From contig CAJNDS010002790.1 of NCBI GenBank assembly GCA_905221605.1, positions 778,597 through 842,596 on the forward strand: a stretch of DNA of 64,000 nucleotides. The letters are read 5' to 3'. Shown piece by piece: positions 63,015 through 64,000 of the stretch. Each line of letters opens with the position of its first letter. Position 1 is the first letter of the stretch. The notes beneath the pieces were generated by a model. It saw only the letters and a program-made list of their open reading frames with translations. It was not told the DNA's origin and did no database searches. The DNA is from Symbiodinium natans (Eukaryota > Sar > Dinophyceae > Suessiales > Symbiodiniaceae). Made by a program: the position numbers and the translations under genes.

Positions 63015-64000
63015 CAGATGGCAGCCCAATAGGCTGTGGGCCCAATGCCGGCACTGGGCGCTGTCCTCCCGCGCTGCCGCAGTGGTGCTGGGTGCCAGCG
63101 CACGCAGCAGGCTTCCGGTTTGCAAGGATTACAGGGCCCGGGGCTTAGGGCTTGGGGTATGTTTCAAGTAATTGCACCAAATGCTGAGTGTGGGCAATCT
63201 TTTTTCGGCTGCCGTCCTTTGCCCATTTATGAAGACTAAACCGACGGAACCCATGAAACCCAAATCCTGCAACCTCAACCCCGCACCCCTAAAAGACTCC
63301 TAGATCCTAAGCTTGTCGAACCCCCGGAAGCCGTAAGCTCCTACACCCCTCACCCGAAAAGTCCGGAGTTGTTCGTTCCAGTCTTTAAAAAATTTCGAAA
63401 GCCCTCAAGCACACCCGAATCCGTCCCCCCCATGTTTAACTGTCTGTTTCTCAAACCTGTCAATACATCCTACAAAGCACTCTCAACAAAATGCCTGCAA
63501 AAACACCTTCAGAACCCTAGGCCCTAAACCCTAAACCCGAAACCCCCGCAGAAGCTTCGCGCCCATGCGCTGCCAGGATCTGGTGCTTGGCGCTGGCACT
63601 GCTGGCGGAGCTCCCGCTGCTGCGGCTTCGGAGAGCACAGGGTTTGGGGTTTAGGGGTTTGGGGTTTAGGGTTTAGGGTTTAGGGTTTAGGGTTTAGGGT
63701 TTAGGGGTACCCCTGAAGTTCCCCCAAATGAGATTCTTCTCAAAGGAGCCCCGCGAACAGATACCCGACAAGAATGTTCGGGAACCACCCGAAAACTCCA
63801 AAAAGGTGCTCCCACAGAAGCTCGGCGCCCTAAACCCTAAACCCTAAACCCTAAACCCTAAACCCTGTGTATGGCAGCTCTGAGAGGAGAACCGCGGTGC
63901 TGGAAAGCGCTGCTGAGGGGACAGGTCCCCCGCTGCTGGAGGGGTTTCAGGTTTCGGGTTTAGGAGTTAAGGGTTTAGGGTTGAGGTGCTACGGTTTGGG

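Larger units (their letters stand above)
59616..64000. other. Repeat-rich end of window with weak PPR-like scraps
   Basis: TTTAGGG arrays (59894-60019, 61580-61620, 61799-61924, 63650-63706), CCCTAAA arrays (60205-60250, 60430-60466, 63826-63866), a T-run/G-run at 60747-60791 and the inverted-repeat element about 62872-63014. Short GC-rich coding-like stretches flank AG dinucleotides: 60496-60555 (LWAEALHASKARLAAW), 61500-61530 (WWRSLHLFQ), 62440-62510 (QIELLLQYDLLWATRKAHR), 63573-63636 (IWCLALALLAELPLLRLRRA) and 63895-63940 (RCWKALLRG). The W-x-x-A/S-L pattern resembles second helices of PPR repeats, so a third, poorly conserved PPR gene may run through here. Confidence 0.35.

Overview
The window looks like dinoflagellate nuclear DNA, most likely Symbiodiniaceae. 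Four things suggest this: (i) very small exons in long introns, with GC, GA or GT donors and AG|G acceptors; (ii) plant-type TTTAGGG-like repeats scattered everywhere in both orientations; (iii) PPR repeats of the form YNAxISxCEKGxQWxxAL; (iv) BTB-BACK-discoidin-like proteins. No prokaryotic features, tRNA, rRNA or CRISPR array were seen. All product calls come from reading translations by eye; no search was run.

Layout, left to right (all genes + strand unless stated). 1-~4 kb: internal exons of a PPR gene whose 5' end lies outside. ~4-6.6 kb: repeats and small palindromic elements. 6.6-18.5 kb: BTB gene 1. Twenty exons (mean about 59 nt) join in phase into 392 codons including the stop and match an intact paralogue over nearly its full length. 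18.5-23.1 kb: island poor in telomere-like repeats, with a minus-strand 628-codon ORF that reads as a degenerate, shortened polyubiquitin. 23.77-24.97 kb: an intronless 398-residue BTB-BACK-discoidin-like gene, possibly a retrocopy. 25-28.4 kb: repeats. 28.4-37.9 kb: PPR gene 2, about 18 exons, starting with a possible organelle presequence. 38-45 kb: no gene recognised. 45.15-51.18 kb: BTB gene 3, at least 12 exons. 51-57.7 kb: repeats plus a few coding-like scraps. 57.7-59.6 kb: single-exon membrane acyltransferase with a C-type lectin domain inserted after its first membrane segment; the reading frame shifts twice. 59.6-64 kb: telomere-like arrays and weak PPR-like scraps.

The genes do not form an obvious pathway. 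PPR proteins usually bind organellar RNA, BTB-BACK proteins are usually adaptors (often for ubiquitin ligases), and the lectin-acyltransferase would sit in a membrane. The main interest is structural: three intron-crowded genes next to three uninterrupted ones; introns largely filled with degenerate telomere-like sequence; frequent short direct repeats at intron borders; recurrent intron positions in PPR repeats; and several families of short inverted-repeat elements, one apparently caught as an insertion in one copy of a duplicated segment.
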